Source: Prorocentrum cordatum (lineage: Eukaryota > Sar > Dinophyceae > Prorocentrales > Prorocentraceae). From it: a DNA stretch of 64,000 nt. The notes under the pieces were generated by a model, which saw only the letters and a list, made by a program, of their open reading frames with translations, was not told where the DNA came from and did no database searches. The first letter of the stretch is position 1. Each line of letters opens with the position of its first letter. The DNA is taken from contig CAUYUJ010018885.1 in the NCBI GenBank assembly GCA_963575745.1, positions 59,269 to 123,268 of the forward strand. Direction: 5' to 3'. The translations under genes were made by a program, and so were the position numbers. Shown piece after piece: positions 1 through 8,652 of this stretch.

Positions 1-149
1 CTCCCACGCTCCCTTCAACCCTCCGATGCCGGATTGCTGAAGTCCCGCATGCGAGCTGTGGCGACCGCCCGCAGGCTCCAAGATGCAGCTCGAGAGCTCC
101 CCATCTGGCAGTTTGGCGCAACGCTGCTCCGCTCGGTGGAGGATGATCG

Positions 150-360
150 AGCCCTCTTCCTCGTCCTCCTCCTCCTCCTCCTCATTGTCCTCCTCCTCCT
201 CCTCGTCCTCCTCCTCCTCCTCCTCCTCATCCTCGTCCTCCTCCTTCTCCGCCCCCTCCTCCTCCCCCCCCCACCCCCCCAATTCCCCTTCCCCCCCTCC
301 TCCTCCTCCTCCTCCTCCTCCTCCTCATAATCATGCCTCCTCCCCCTCCTCCTCCTACTG
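150..360. repeat. TCC-rich microsatellite
   Basis: Nearly uninterrupted CTC/TCC triplets with a C-rich interruption near 265-295. Reading frames through it give Ser, Leu or Pro runs and are not considered genes. Bases 1-150 before it hold nothing I recognise. Confidence 0.9.
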
Positions 361-439
361 CCTTTTACGGCAAATGTAATATCACAGCATGTGTCATGAT
401 GTATGCGCAGTACGTGTCTACGAGCACATGATCGCTGGG

Positions 440-645
440 AATGCAGGGTTAGGGCCTGTAGGGTTAGCAGGGCATGTAGGGTTGGAGTCTGTAGGGTTAG
501 GGTATGTGGGATTAGGGTATGTAGGGTTTGAGTCAGTAGGGTTAGGATCTGTAGGGTTAGTAGGGCCTGTAGGTTTAGGGTATGTAGGGTTAGTGTATGC
601 ATGACTAGGGCCTGTAGGCTTGGGCGTCTCCACCCAGACGACTAT
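440..645 (+). repeat. Telomere-like minisatellite (GTAGGGTTAG-type)
   Basis: Degenerate tandem repeat built on GTAGGGTTAG with spacers such as GTAT, TCTG and GCCT, in units of roughly 12-16 bp. The core resembles TTTAGGG-type telomere repeats but is irregular, so it is not a telomere. The AGGGTTAG core recurs at 7151-7229 beyond the three-ORF block. Confidence 0.75.
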
Positions 646-721
646 GGAACGCATTCTGGTCAGGAGTCAACAACTTGGCAATGCGAACAGTTGACAGGCC
701 CACCACTCAGCGTTGCCATTT

Positions 722-742
722 CCCCAGCCATTTGGGCTCTGC
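722..742 (+). other. Degraded spliced-leader relic
   Basis: Matches the dinoflagellate SL exon best in its core: AGCCATTT then GGGCTC, 13 of 14 positions against the SL. Both flanks are degraded. It ends 29 nt before the ATG at 772. Alone the match is only moderately significant. Equivalent relics before the next two ORFs make it credible. Confidence 0.5.
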
Positions 743-771
743 GCTTTCCTGCGCCAGCGTTCATCCACAAA

Positions 772-1509
772 ATGTGTGGCTCTTTCGATTGTCAGTTCAG
801 CATGGATGCCGCTCTTCCTCTTGAGATTTCGAAGACTGTCTCGATCTCTGCTGTCACCGCGAAAGGCAAACCTTGGCTTGGCGCCAAGATGCACACGATC
901 GACCGAACGGATTTCGTCGAGCTCACGAAGGGCGACAATGAGCTCACGGCATGGTTGACAAACTACCGCGCCTACGACAAGAGGGTGAGCAGCGTCGTCG
1001 AGGAGCTGAGGTGCTTGCAGGTCTCTGCTTCCAAAGCGGCACTTGGATATGTGGACAAAAGTTCCGAGAACAAGTCCGAGTACAGGCAGCGGCTCGAAAG
1101 CAAGGCGCTGCGTAGGTTGCAGGAAGGCTCCCAATCACCGTTCGTGGACGTCGTCCTACCGCACATCGAGTACGACGGCGTCAAGGTGAAAGAGGTGCAC
1201 ACGACTATGCCCCTCAACATTTCCTCTTCAGCGTCAACCGCTCTCTGCGAGCTGAAGGAGAACGCCTTGGTGTGGGTCTACCACAGGGTGCAGAGCTTTG
1301 AGTTTTCGGATGATCCCGCCGAGAAGTCCAAACCCATCGACAAGCCCATCGAGGAGGCTGGCCAGGGGCGCTCTGGCCGTGATCGTTCGAAGAGGTGCTT
1401 CGCTGAGGTCTCTACCGAACCAGACGGCTCGTTGCTTTTCAAGCGCGTCCGCGCTCGGACGTCAGGCAGCAGTGGCAGTGGGACGTCGGGCAGCAATGGG
1501 AAGAAGTGA
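772..1509 (+). CDS. Hypothetical protein, 245 aa, intronless, downstream of an SL relic
   Basis: The frame is open from 601, but I place the start at ATG 772 because it directly follows the SL relic at 722-742. An alternative ATG is at 802. The protein begins MCGSFDCQF, then has a mixed alpha/beta-looking body of about 165 residues. The tail, from about residue 190, is polar with basic patches (GRDRSKR, FKRVRARTS) and ends in Ser-Gly repeats and KK. No known domain, signal peptide or membrane segment is visible, so I assign no function. It is the first of three same-strand ORFs (with 2453-4117 and 4844-6883), which may be retroposed cDNAs or parts of one mobile unit. Codon use looks genuinely coding: low Ser/Arg bias and no simple repeat. 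Confidence 0.6.
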   Translation: MCGSFDCQFSMDAALPLEISKTVSISAVTAKGKPWLGAKMHTIDRTDFVELTKGDNELTAWLTNYRAYDKRVSSVVEELRCLQVSASKAALGYVDKSSENKSEYRQRLESKALRRLQEGSQSPFVDVVLPHIEYDGVKVKEVHTTMPLNISSSASTALCELKENALVWVYHRVQSFEFSDDPAEKSKPIDKPIEEAGQGRSGRDRSKRCFAEVSTEPDGSLLFKRVRARTSGSSGSGTSGSNGKK

Positions 1510-2100
1510 GCAGTTGCAACCGTGGTAGTCCAGCTGTTCTATGCACGTGTCTGCGTCCAGCGTGCCCCTGCCGATGCGTTTCATTTAGGCTCGCGCAGTG
1601 GGCGCTCGGCCTCCGACTTTCTCACGCGTGGGTTTGTGCGCGCGCTAGTCAGGGGGCAGGCGCGACGGGGGACGCAACCAGCTGAGTTTGAAAAGCCCGT
1701 TATCAGAAGCATTTGGTCGCCTGCAGATATCATGCGATACGGCAGTCGACGACGTCGACGGCAGCATGTTATTATATCGTTGTTTGAGGTTGTTGCCATA
1801 TTGTTGTGAGTTTGTGTTTGAGCAGGCTGTCGTATAACAAAGTGCAGAACATAACCATATATGTGTATATCATACGCAGTGACACAACATGACACGCAAC
1901 ATGATGGATGCGCGGGGCCCCCGCACCACCTGGGCGGGCCACCCCCCCGCCAGCCAGACACATGCAAAGCCCTGCCCTCGGGGGCGGGGGCTCGGGGTCT
2001 GGACTCAGAGGCGCTTCGGATCGCTCGCAGTTGGGCTTCGGGTCGCTTGAGTTTTCGCTCGATCGTTCGCAATTGTCCCGAAGCCCCCCCATGTCCATTT
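1510..2100. other. Intergenic region without recognised gene
   Basis: Short frames on both strands have no coherent composition. It contains a GTCGACGACGTCGACGG palindrome-like patch near 1745-1762 and a C/G-rich stretch at 1915-2000. No gene is supported. Confidence 0.5.
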
Positions 2101-2262
2101 CGACGAACCTTTTCCAAATTGAAAGGATTCGGCGAACGGAATCAACGGACCTTTTCGAAATTGAAAGGGTCCGTCGAAACGGTTCGACGAACCCTTTCCA
2201 AATTGAAAGGGTTCGTTGAAATAGGTCGACGAACCTTTTCGAAATTGAAAGGACTCGTCGAA
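2101..2262. repeat. Four tandem hairpin-forming repeats
   Basis: Four units of about 40 bp begin near 2101, 2142, 2180 and 2222. Each is an imperfect inverted repeat: a GACGAACCTTTTC-type arm, an AAATT centre and a GAAAGGRTTCGTCG-type arm. Units differ by a few, often compensatory, changes (AACC with GGTT, GGACC with GGTCC). A 14-bp direct repeat GCCTCTCAGGTGCC follows at 2265 and 2301. The block lies just upstream of the SL relic of the second ORF. Confidence 0.8.
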
Positions 2263-2369
2263 ATCGCCTCTCAGGTGCCTCGCCACAAGCAAGGCTCGGT
2301 CGCCTCTCAGGTGCCCCATCTCGCTGCCTCGCCAAGGGCTGTTTCTATCGTGGGCTTCACAGCTGCTGT

Positions 2370-2390
2370 CTGTAGCCATTTGTGCTCAAG
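2370..2390 (+). other. Spliced-leader relic upstream of the second ORF
   Basis: Matches 18 of 21 positions of the conserved dinoflagellate SL exon: CTGTAGCCATTT, then GTGCTCAAG where the SL has TGGCTCAAG. A match this good is very unlikely by chance in 64 kb. It ends 62 nt upstream of ATG 2453 in the same orientation. Confidence 0.85.
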
Positions 2391-2452
2391 CGAATTTCTC
2401 TTGCTCGTGCATTGCCTGCTTTAGCGCGCCACCTGCTCCAGCACACCCGAGA

Positions 2453-4117
2453 ATGGCTTCGGTGGCGAAGGTGCTCGCAGAACTCAAAGGTACTACATCG
2501 GTCATTGCCGCGAACGCTGGCTTCGGCGAGGACGAGCTGAAGCAGTCTCTCTCGTCTTCGATGTGCTCGCTGATTCGTCAGATCAGCCATCCAGTCATGT
2601 CGGATCAGGCGACCATGCTGTTGGATGCTACGAGGGCGTCCATGTTCTCAGACACCCAAAAGGCCTCCATCATCCAGTGCATCAACAACAAGCTGCTGGG
2701 CAGCGTGATCAAGACCAGGCTGGGGGCGCAGGAGAAACAGTCTTGGAAGACGAGTGGCTCACTTTTGAACTACTTCACGAAGACCGATTTGGTCGCGCTG
2801 GGCGATGCGACTACTGCCTACAACAACAGCGCCACGCTAGCCACAGTTGCTGCAAGGCTCGTCAAGGGGGGGTTCGTGAAACCGAGCCCGCCAGCTTGTG
2901 CTGATATCGTCTGCATGCTTGCAACAATGGCTGGCTTCGAGAAGGCATCCTTGACGGACTACTACGAGTCAGTCCAGTGCGTCCCAAAGTTCTTCCAATC
3001 AGATTCGGCGCCTGACCATCTGCAGGTCTTGAAGGAGTGGCCCGACGATCCATCGGAGCTGCCGCCAGCCGTCTACAACGCCATGTATACCGAGGGCGAC
3101 CCACCGCACGCGATCGACCTCCAGACGTTCAAAGTCCATCGGTCCAGTGTGTCGTGCCGTAAGACGAACAAGCATGTGAGGGCGCATATGCAGCTTGCGC
3201 CGACACCTCCTGTTCCCGCGCTTCAGTTGGGCAATTTGTCGCAACCATGCCCTGCTGCTGCGCCTGGCCAGCCGTTCTCTTTCAACATTGGCGCCTTTGT
3301 GCAGGCTGCCCAGTCTTTTGGCATGACTGCTCAACAGGCCTTGCACTTAGGCCTTGCTGGAGCAGGTATGTCTGGCGCCGATGCTTTTCCTTTTGGCTGT
3401 CGCAGGGGTGCCGCGCGTGCGCGCGCACCTGGACTTTTCGCACCTCCAGCAGCGCAGGCCGCTGCGGTCCCGCCCGCCCTGCAGGATGCTGTAGACGAGG
3501 AAGAGTTTGGCGACGCAGGAATGCCTGCGCCAGCGCACGCAGCCGAGGGCGGCTCAGCTGACCTGGCACTTGCCCCACTTGAGCCCCCACCCACGCCAAG
3601 CGAAGCTGCACCTGCAACGAGTGCTGGCCATGCGGGCGTCGCTTTCGGTAACGTTCTGCACGAGATCGCCCCGCAGACCAAAGGCCCCAAACCAGCTGGG
3701 ATCCTTGGCGGCGCGGCCCCGTCTCTCGACAAGATGGAGGCAGATCATGCAGCAGTGCTCGCCAAAGCGGCGGCTGCTGCTGCAGCTGCTAAGGGGGACG
3801 CTGCGAAGGAGGCTGCTGCCGCCCCTGGTGGCAAGAAGAGGCCCAGGACCGCCGCTGGCGGTTCTGTGAACAAGAGGCCTGCAGCCTTCAAGCCGCCAGG
3901 TGCTGCGCTGCGTGCATCTGACAAGTACCCGCCAATGCCGACCAACGGAAGTGCAAACTACTTGGACGGCAAGGTGCTGCCTTCAGACACGAGGCAGTCC
4001 TGGAGGGTCTGGCCTGATAGGTCGGTTCCTGCCCGCGAGAGGAGCGTCCCATTTGGCAGCTCCAAGCGTGAGTCGTTCAAGCAGGCATGCAATTTAATTA
4101 AACTCGCATCTAAGTAA
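2453..4117 (+). CDS. Hypothetical 554-aa protein with Pro/Ala-rich middle and basic C-terminal segment
   Basis: Single open frame from ATG 2453, 62 nt after a clear SL relic, to TAA. Residues 1-250 look helical and globular, with no family recognised. Residues 250-430 are rich in Ala, Pro and Gly (low complexity). Around residues 440-480 there is an Ala run followed by KKRPRTAAGG and VNKRPAAFKPPG, which reads like a bipartite nuclear localisation signal. The last 70 residues look structured again (GKVLPSDTRQSWRVWPD, FKQACNLIK). No catalytic motif or membrane segment is seen. It could be a nucleic-acid-binding accessory protein of the element that includes the transposase-like ORF downstream, or a retroposed host gene. 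This inference rests only on position, strand and the shared SL relics. Confidence 0.6.
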   Translation: MASVAKVLAELKGTTSVIAANAGFGEDELKQSLSSSMCSLIRQISHPVMSDQATMLLDATRASMFSDTQKASIIQCINNKLLGSVIKTRLGAQEKQSWKTSGSLLNYFTKTDLVALGDATTAYNNSATLATVAARLVKGGFVKPSPPACADIVCMLATMAGFEKASLTDYYESVQCVPKFFQSDSAPDHLQVLKEWPDDPSELPPAVYNAMYTEGDPPHAIDLQTFKVHRSSVSCRKTNKHVRAHMQLAPTPPVPALQLGNLSQPCPAAAPGQPFSFNIGAFVQAAQSFGMTAQQALHLGLAGAGMSGADAFPFGCRRGAARARAPGLFAPPAAQAAAVPPALQDAVDEEEFGDAGMPAPAHAAEGGSADLALAPLEPPPTPSEAAPATSAGHAGVAFGNVLHEIAPQTKGPKPAGILGGAAPSLDKMEADHAAVLAKAAAAAAAAKGDAAKEAAAAPGGKKRPRTAAGGSVNKRPAAFKPPGAALRASDKYPPMPTNGSANYLDGKVLPSDTRQSWRVWPDRSVPARERSVPFGSSKRESFKQACNLIKLASK

Positions 4118-4407
4118 GTTCGTAGACTGTGCAGTTCAGGGCACGTTGCTTTGGATATCCAGCTTTTGGGTTAGCATGCTTATATGTAGTGTCAGCTTGG
4201 CTTCAGTCATGAGTGAATAAGGGGTTCAAGAGGTGGGTTCGTGTTGGCCGAGCTGTCATCGCAGGTGCATGCTTCGCTGTTTCCATGTGCCAGCCGCCGC
4301 TGTCGTGCGTGACAAGTGTAATGCTCAGCGCTTCTGCCTCCCAGCGCTGGGACTTGGGGAGTCCTGTTGCACGACTGATTGGCGATCGTACCCGACATCA
4401 ATGCGCA
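4118..4407. other. Intergenic stretch, nothing recognised
   Basis: Follows the stop of the 554-aa ORF. No coherent frame, repeat or RNA gene was recognised. Confidence 0.4.
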
Positions 4408-4500
4408 AGCAAAAACAACAACACCAACAGCAACAACAACAACAACAACAACAACAGCAACAGCAACAGCAACAGCAACAACAACAATAACAGCACCAAC
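4408..4500 (+). repeat. AAC/CAG trinucleotide microsatellite
   Basis: Run of AAC triplets with interspersed CAG and one ACC. Frames give poly-Gln, Asn or Thr. Not considered coding. Confidence 0.9.
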
Positions 4501-4639
4501 CACAACATATTGTACTGGAATGGTCGGCTTCGCATTGTCTTGCATTGCATTGCGCCACATAGACAGCACCTAACTCACTGCTTGGGGCCCACGCACACAT
4601 CGCAATACAACGCGGCAGACGTCGACGCCATGAGCCCGT

Positions 4640-4790
4640 ACTTGAGATATCCACAGACGGCCCAGGACGGCCCCAAGAGAGTCACCATGACGCACCCCCC
4701 ATAGACGGCTCAAGAAGACCCCCGAGGGCCCAGGACGGCCCCATAGGCGGCTCAGGACGGCTCCCGAGAAAGTTTCGGGAGGCCAAAGGT
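4640..4790 (+). repeat. Imperfect CAGGACGGCCCC repeats
   Basis: Several degenerate copies of GGCCCAGGACGGCCCC and GGCGGCTCAGGACGGCTC in about 150 bp upstream of the transposase-like ORF. The same style of repeat recurs near 7930-7985 and throughout 11.9-13.4 kb, so it is a dispersed minisatellite family. Confidence 0.65.
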
Positions 4791-4834
4791 TGGGTCTCCT
4801 TTCCGAGGCGGCCCGACCCAGTATGTCAAACATG

Positions 4835-4856
4835 TCCGTAGCCATGGAGCGTGCTC
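4835..4856 (+). other. Spliced-leader relic overlapping the start of the third ORF
   Basis: The first 11 nt, TCCGTAGCCAT, are identical to the 5' half of the SL exon. After a diverged GGAGCGT spacer the SL-like GCTCAA follows. The ATG at 4844 lies inside the relic (GCCATGG). Confidence 0.7.
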
Positions 4857-6883
4857 AAAAGTTGCAGCGCTTGCACAGCATCAGGCATGAGTTGCCTCAC
4901 GTCAGTAAGCGAGCCCTAGCAGCGTTCTGTTCCAAATCCAGACGGGACGAGTTACCATACATATCAAGTACCGGAGATGTCCGAGCCGCTCGAGACATGG
5001 ACGCTCTACAGCTCACGCCGTATGGGCCCACCATTGTGCGAGCGGACCTGGAGATGAAAGATGGCAGGAGGTTCACCCCCGAGGTTGTGAATCCTCTGGC
5101 GTACTTGTACGCTGCGGCCAAGTGCCAGAGATTTGCAGACATCTTGGAGGAAACGCATTCGCGGTCGCCATGTTCTGTTTCTAGGCCGTGGGGGCTTGTG
5201 TTCTATAGCGACGAGTGCAAACCAGGCAACAAGCTCAAGCAGTTGAACAAGAGGGCGGTGCAGAACGTATACTTCAGCGTCCTCGATTTTGGACCGTGGG
5301 TGCTGTGCAAAGAGGATATGTGGCTATGCTTGGCAAGTGCTCGGGCACTGGACATCAGCCAGTGCGAGGGTGGCATGGCCCAGCTGATGGGGGCACTGCT
5401 GAGGCTGACGTCACACGATGGCCACGACCTGAGGCTTGCGGGGATCACGCTGGATCTACCTTCAGGCAGAAGCTTGAGAATTCATGCGAAGATTTCGTGC
5501 CTTCTGGGTGATGAATCAGGATTGCATTCCATGTGGATGAGCAAAGGGTCCTCAGGTGTCAAGCCATGTCTTCACTGCGCAAACGTGGTTAACAAGGGGT
5601 GGGTGGGTGCTGACTTCATGGAAGGCTCTATGTTCAAGGACTACACGCAGGTCCATTCTTTGCGTGAGTGTGTCCCGCACACCAAGGAGACCATCGTCGC
5701 CATGATTGATCGGCTCGCTGCAGATGCAGGGGTGGTGAACAAGGGCACGCTGGCCGAGAGGGAGAGGCTCTATGGATGGGCCCACTCTCGCCACAACATG
5801 CTCAACGACCGAGTTCTGCGACCGCTACTGGACCCAGCGCGCCAGAACACTTACGATTGGGCCCACAATATTTTACAGGGGCTCTTCCAGCAGGCAACGT
5901 TCAAGCTGATGAAGGAGTTGAGGACCTCGAACATCACTGCAGCACACATCCATTCGTACTTCGAGAGCTTCGTGTTCCCCGGGAGGCTCAGCTCCAAGGG
6001 GGTGACAGGTCAGGAAATGTTCTGCAAGAAGAGGGCAAAGACGAGCTGGGAGGCCGAGTACTTCAAGTGCTCGGCGTCCGAAGCTCTATCTGCTCACAGC
6101 GTGCTCGCCCACTATTGCAGGACCGAGGTCATGGCAAGAGGTCTTCACGTGCCAGCCTGCACTGCTTTCGTGTCTTTGTCGGTTGTGATTCATATGCTTT
6201 TTCATGGCCACAAGGTTGGCTTGACGAGTGACGTGCTTGAAGCAGCAACCTCTCATTTTGCAAAGAATTGGACTGCCGCGTTCGGCACGTCCGATATCCT
6301 TTGGAAGTTCCACGGGATGCTCCACCATTCGGAGTACATCGATCGGTACGGATTCTGCCCGCACACGCTCACCGTAGAGCGCAAGCACAAGACTGTGCTC
6401 AAATATGCTGAAGATTTCACGGAGGACACAAGCCCTGTCATAAGGGAGGTTTTGTCCGAGAGTTTCCACCGCTTTAGCCATGCAGATTGGCTTGACCTTT
6501 CCGCTCGCCTCCTTGGGGCGACCATGGCCAGCAAAAAACTTGCTGGCTTTCTGGACGCAACCCTCGGCCAGGTAGAACACAAGTCTTCGTCGAGGGCTAG
6601 GTTTAACAAGTACGACGTTTGCTTCATTGGCGATGTTGTAGCCTTGCGTGAAGGGCCCAATGCATGGTCATTGGTGAGGGTCATCTTCTTGGCTAGCAGT
6701 GCGGGTGTCTGCTTCGGGGCGGTGCAGCCATACGCTCGCATTTCACAAGATGTGTGGTCCAGTTGTTGGCAAGAGCATGGCGATGCGTTTCTTACATCGC
6801 TCGATGATTTTTTGGAGGTTCTCATTTGCAGGGAAAGCGGTGGCATTACCACTGCGTTGCACACCTTGTCCCTCGCAAAATAG
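4844..6883 (+). CDS. Transposase-like protein, 679 aa
   Basis: Open frame of 679 codons from ATG 4844, which lies in the SL relic; in-frame ATGs at 4790, 4823 and 4832 are alternatives. Near 5201 it has FYSDECKPGN. Near 5498-5585 it has LLGDESGLHSMW followed by KGSSGVKPCLHCANV, i.e. an acidic GD motif, a glycine-rich turn and a CxxC pair. That order recalls transposases of the EnSpm/CACTA-Plavaka group. As I remember them, dinoflagellate genomes contain many similar proteins called hypothetical. Later conserved-looking parts include YDWAHNILQGLFQQ and PHTLTVERKHK. I cannot define the full catalytic triad, so the assignment is by resemblance. The frame is intact, so this copy may be recent. 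Stop at 6881-6883. Confidence 0.55.
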   Translation: MERAQKLQRLHSIRHELPHVSKRALAAFCSKSRRDELPYISSTGDVRAARDMDALQLTPYGPTIVRADLEMKDGRRFTPEVVNPLAYLYAAAKCQRFADILEETHSRSPCSVSRPWGLVFYSDECKPGNKLKQLNKRAVQNVYFSVLDFGPWVLCKEDMWLCLASARALDISQCEGGMAQLMGALLRLTSHDGHDLRLAGITLDLPSGRSLRIHAKISCLLGDESGLHSMWMSKGSSGVKPCLHCANVVNKGWVGADFMEGSMFKDYTQVHSLRECVPHTKETIVAMIDRLAADAGVVNKGTLAERERLYGWAHSRHNMLNDRVLRPLLDPARQNTYDWAHNILQGLFQQATFKLMKELRTSNITAAHIHSYFESFVFPGRLSSKGVTGQEMFCKKRAKTSWEAEYFKCSASEALSAHSVLAHYCRTEVMARGLHVPACTAFVSLSVVIHMLFHGHKVGLTSDVLEAATSHFAKNWTAAFGTSDILWKFHGMLHHSEYIDRYGFCPHTLTVERKHKTVLKYAEDFTEDTSPVIREVLSESFHRFSHADWLDLSARLLGATMASKKLAGFLDATLGQVEHKSSSRARFNKYDVCFIGDVVALREGPNAWSLVRVIFLASSAGVCFGAVQPYARISQDVWSSCWQEHGDAFLTSLDDFLEVLICRESGGITTALHTLSLAK

Positions 6884-7148
6884 CCTCAACGTTTTCGACT
6901 GTGCCGTGATGCAGGGGACGAGGGAATAAAAAACATGCGTCAACTATAGTGGTAATCCGCGGCGGCTGTGTAATATGCGACTGCAGTGCTGCGAAACTCT
7001 GGCACCTACAGCGATGCACCATCCAAATTCTACTGTTATGTAACTCATTTTTAATGACTGTGTTGCTCTAGAAGTGCCCTTAGCAAACGCTCGCGTTCGT
7101 GATTGGCCTCATGCTAGACCTGTAGTTGTATGGCCAGGTAAACCTTTA

Positions 7149-7230
7149 GCGAGGGTTAGCTAACTCATGTCGAGGGTTAGCTAACTGCTTTAGCTCGGGG
7201 GGGGTAACTTATAGCGAGGGTTAGCTAACC
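7149..7230. repeat. Three GAGGGTTAGCTAAC repeats (palindromic GTTAGCTAAC)
   Basis: Identical 14-mers at 7151-7164, 7172-7185 and 7216-7229. Each contains the perfect palindrome GTTAGCTAAC. They lie 270-350 bp after the transposase-like ORF, where CACTA-type elements often carry subterminal repeats. Confidence 0.8.
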
Positions 7231-7351
7231 ATCTTAACATTGGTTAGTAAGAGAGTTAGTAAGCAACTAAAGTGCCCCCATCAGTTCACTTAGTAACCAT
7301 GTGTTAAGTGTTAGCTATGCAACTCACAACTCCTTAACAACACCGCTAAAA

Positions 7352-7379
7352 CTTAGCAAGTTATATAAAGCTTGCTAAG
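7352..7379. repeat. Short inverted repeat CTTAGCAAG / CTTGCTAAG
   Basis: Perfect 9-bp arms at 7352-7360 and 7371-7379 around an AT-rich 10-bp loop, just before the GC-rich minisatellite. It could mark the right end of the three-ORF block. No matching left terminus was found. Confidence 0.6.
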
Positions 7380-7395
7380 CCACTCTTCTCCCCAA

Positions 7396-7888
7396 GCAGG
7401 GCCGGCAGGGCCGCCGGCAGGGCCGCCGGCAGGGCCGCCGGCAGGGCCGCCGGCAGGGCCGCCGGCAGGACCGGCAGGGCCGGCAGGGCCGGCAAGGCCG
7501 CAGGGCCGGCAGGGCCGGCAGGGCCGGCAGGGCCGGCAGGGCCGCAGGGCCAGGGCCGGCAGGCCGGCAGGGCCGGCAGGGCGGCAGGGCCGCAAGGGCC
7601 AGGGCCGGCAGGGCTTGCAGGGCCGGCAGGGCCGGCAGGGCCGGCAGGGCTGGCAGGGCCGGCAGGGCCGGCAGGGCCGGCAGGGCCGGCAAGGCCGGCA
7701 AGGCCGGCAGGGCCGGCAGGGCCGCCGGCAGGGCCGCCGGCATGCAGGGCCGCCGGCAGGGCCGCCGGCAGGGCCGCCGGCAGGGCCGCCGGCAGGGCCG
7801 CCGGCAGGGCCGCCGGCAGAGCCGCCGGCAGGGCCGGCAGGGCCAGCAGGGCCGGCAGGGCCGGCAGGGCCGGCAGGGCCGGCAGAAG
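7396..7888. repeat. GGCCGGCAG / GGCCGCCGGCAG minisatellite
   Basis: About 490 bp of 9-bp (GGCCGGCAG) and 12-bp (GGCCGCCGGCAG) units. All unit lengths are multiples of three, so long frames appear on both strands encoding Ala-Gly-Pro or Arg-Pro-Cys repeats. I regard these as by-products of the repeat. Confidence 0.95.
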
Positions 7889-7984
7889 AGCGTATTTTCA
7901 GTTTTTGTTTGTTTTCCAAATCCCCCAGGGGCACCCAGGACCGCCCAAGACGGCCCCTGACAGGGCCCCAATATGGCCCAAGAG

Positions 7985-8460
7985 GCCACCTTCATGTTCA
8001 TCTTGCCTCCGTCTTTTTCCTCGTCCAGCCCTATTCCATGCTCCTCGTGTATAGTTTCCTCCGTTCCCTCCTCTTGCCCGCTTTCTTTTTCTCTTGCTTC
8101 CTGCCCTCTACTTCGTATACATCCGCCCTCCTGCCCCCTCCATCCTCCTCCCGCCTCGGTAATCCCCCTTCGTCACTTCCTCCGCCCTGCCCCTCCCAGT
8201 CCCTCCCCTTTTCACTTTTCTCTCTCCTGTCCTCCCTCTAACCTCCCTCCTACTCGTCCTCCCTTCCTCCTCCTTCATCTTTCTTTTGCGGCCGCCTCCT
8301 CCCTCCACCGTCCCTCTTCACAACTCCCTCCTCCCGCCTGTTCCCGCCTTCCTCCACTGTGGTCGTCTTGCCCCCCCCCTCCTCGGTGTTGCCTCTTAGT
8401 GCCACCATCTTCCACTCGTGTGCCAGAAGCCCGAGCTCCCCCGAGCCGACACCGACAGCT
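7985..8460. other. Pyrimidine-rich region
   Basis: Plus strand dominated by C and T (CCTCC, CTTCC), without a strict unit. Frames are Ser/Pro/Leu-rich and not credible genes. Confidence 0.6.
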
Positions 8461-8652
8461 GGCGCTGTCTTCCGTGGCGCGGTCTCTCAGAGGGCTGATG
8501 GAGCAGAACAAGCATGTCCCTCTACAGGAGAAACATTCAAATATAGTCAGACAGTCGTGTGGGGAAGATGTTTCGATCATTGTTTACTATTGTTGGACCT
8601 GGTTTGATGACTTATTTGTTATTTGTCGTCCAAAATCCGCCTGTAGGAGGAC

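Noticed and set aside
440-645. True telomere
   Set aside because: Units vary in length and sequence and unique sequence continues on both sides. At most a telomere-like minisatellite.
4707-4714. GGCTCAAG upstream of the transposase-like ORF as an SL relic
   Set aside because: It lies in the local GGACGGCTCAGG repeats, which produce such words by themselves. The relic at 4835-4856 is better.
7353-8241. Long Ala-Gly-Pro or Arg-Pro-Cys reading frames
   Set aside because: They come from a minisatellite whose unit length is a multiple of three. Equally long frames exist on both strands, and there is no non-repetitive coding part.
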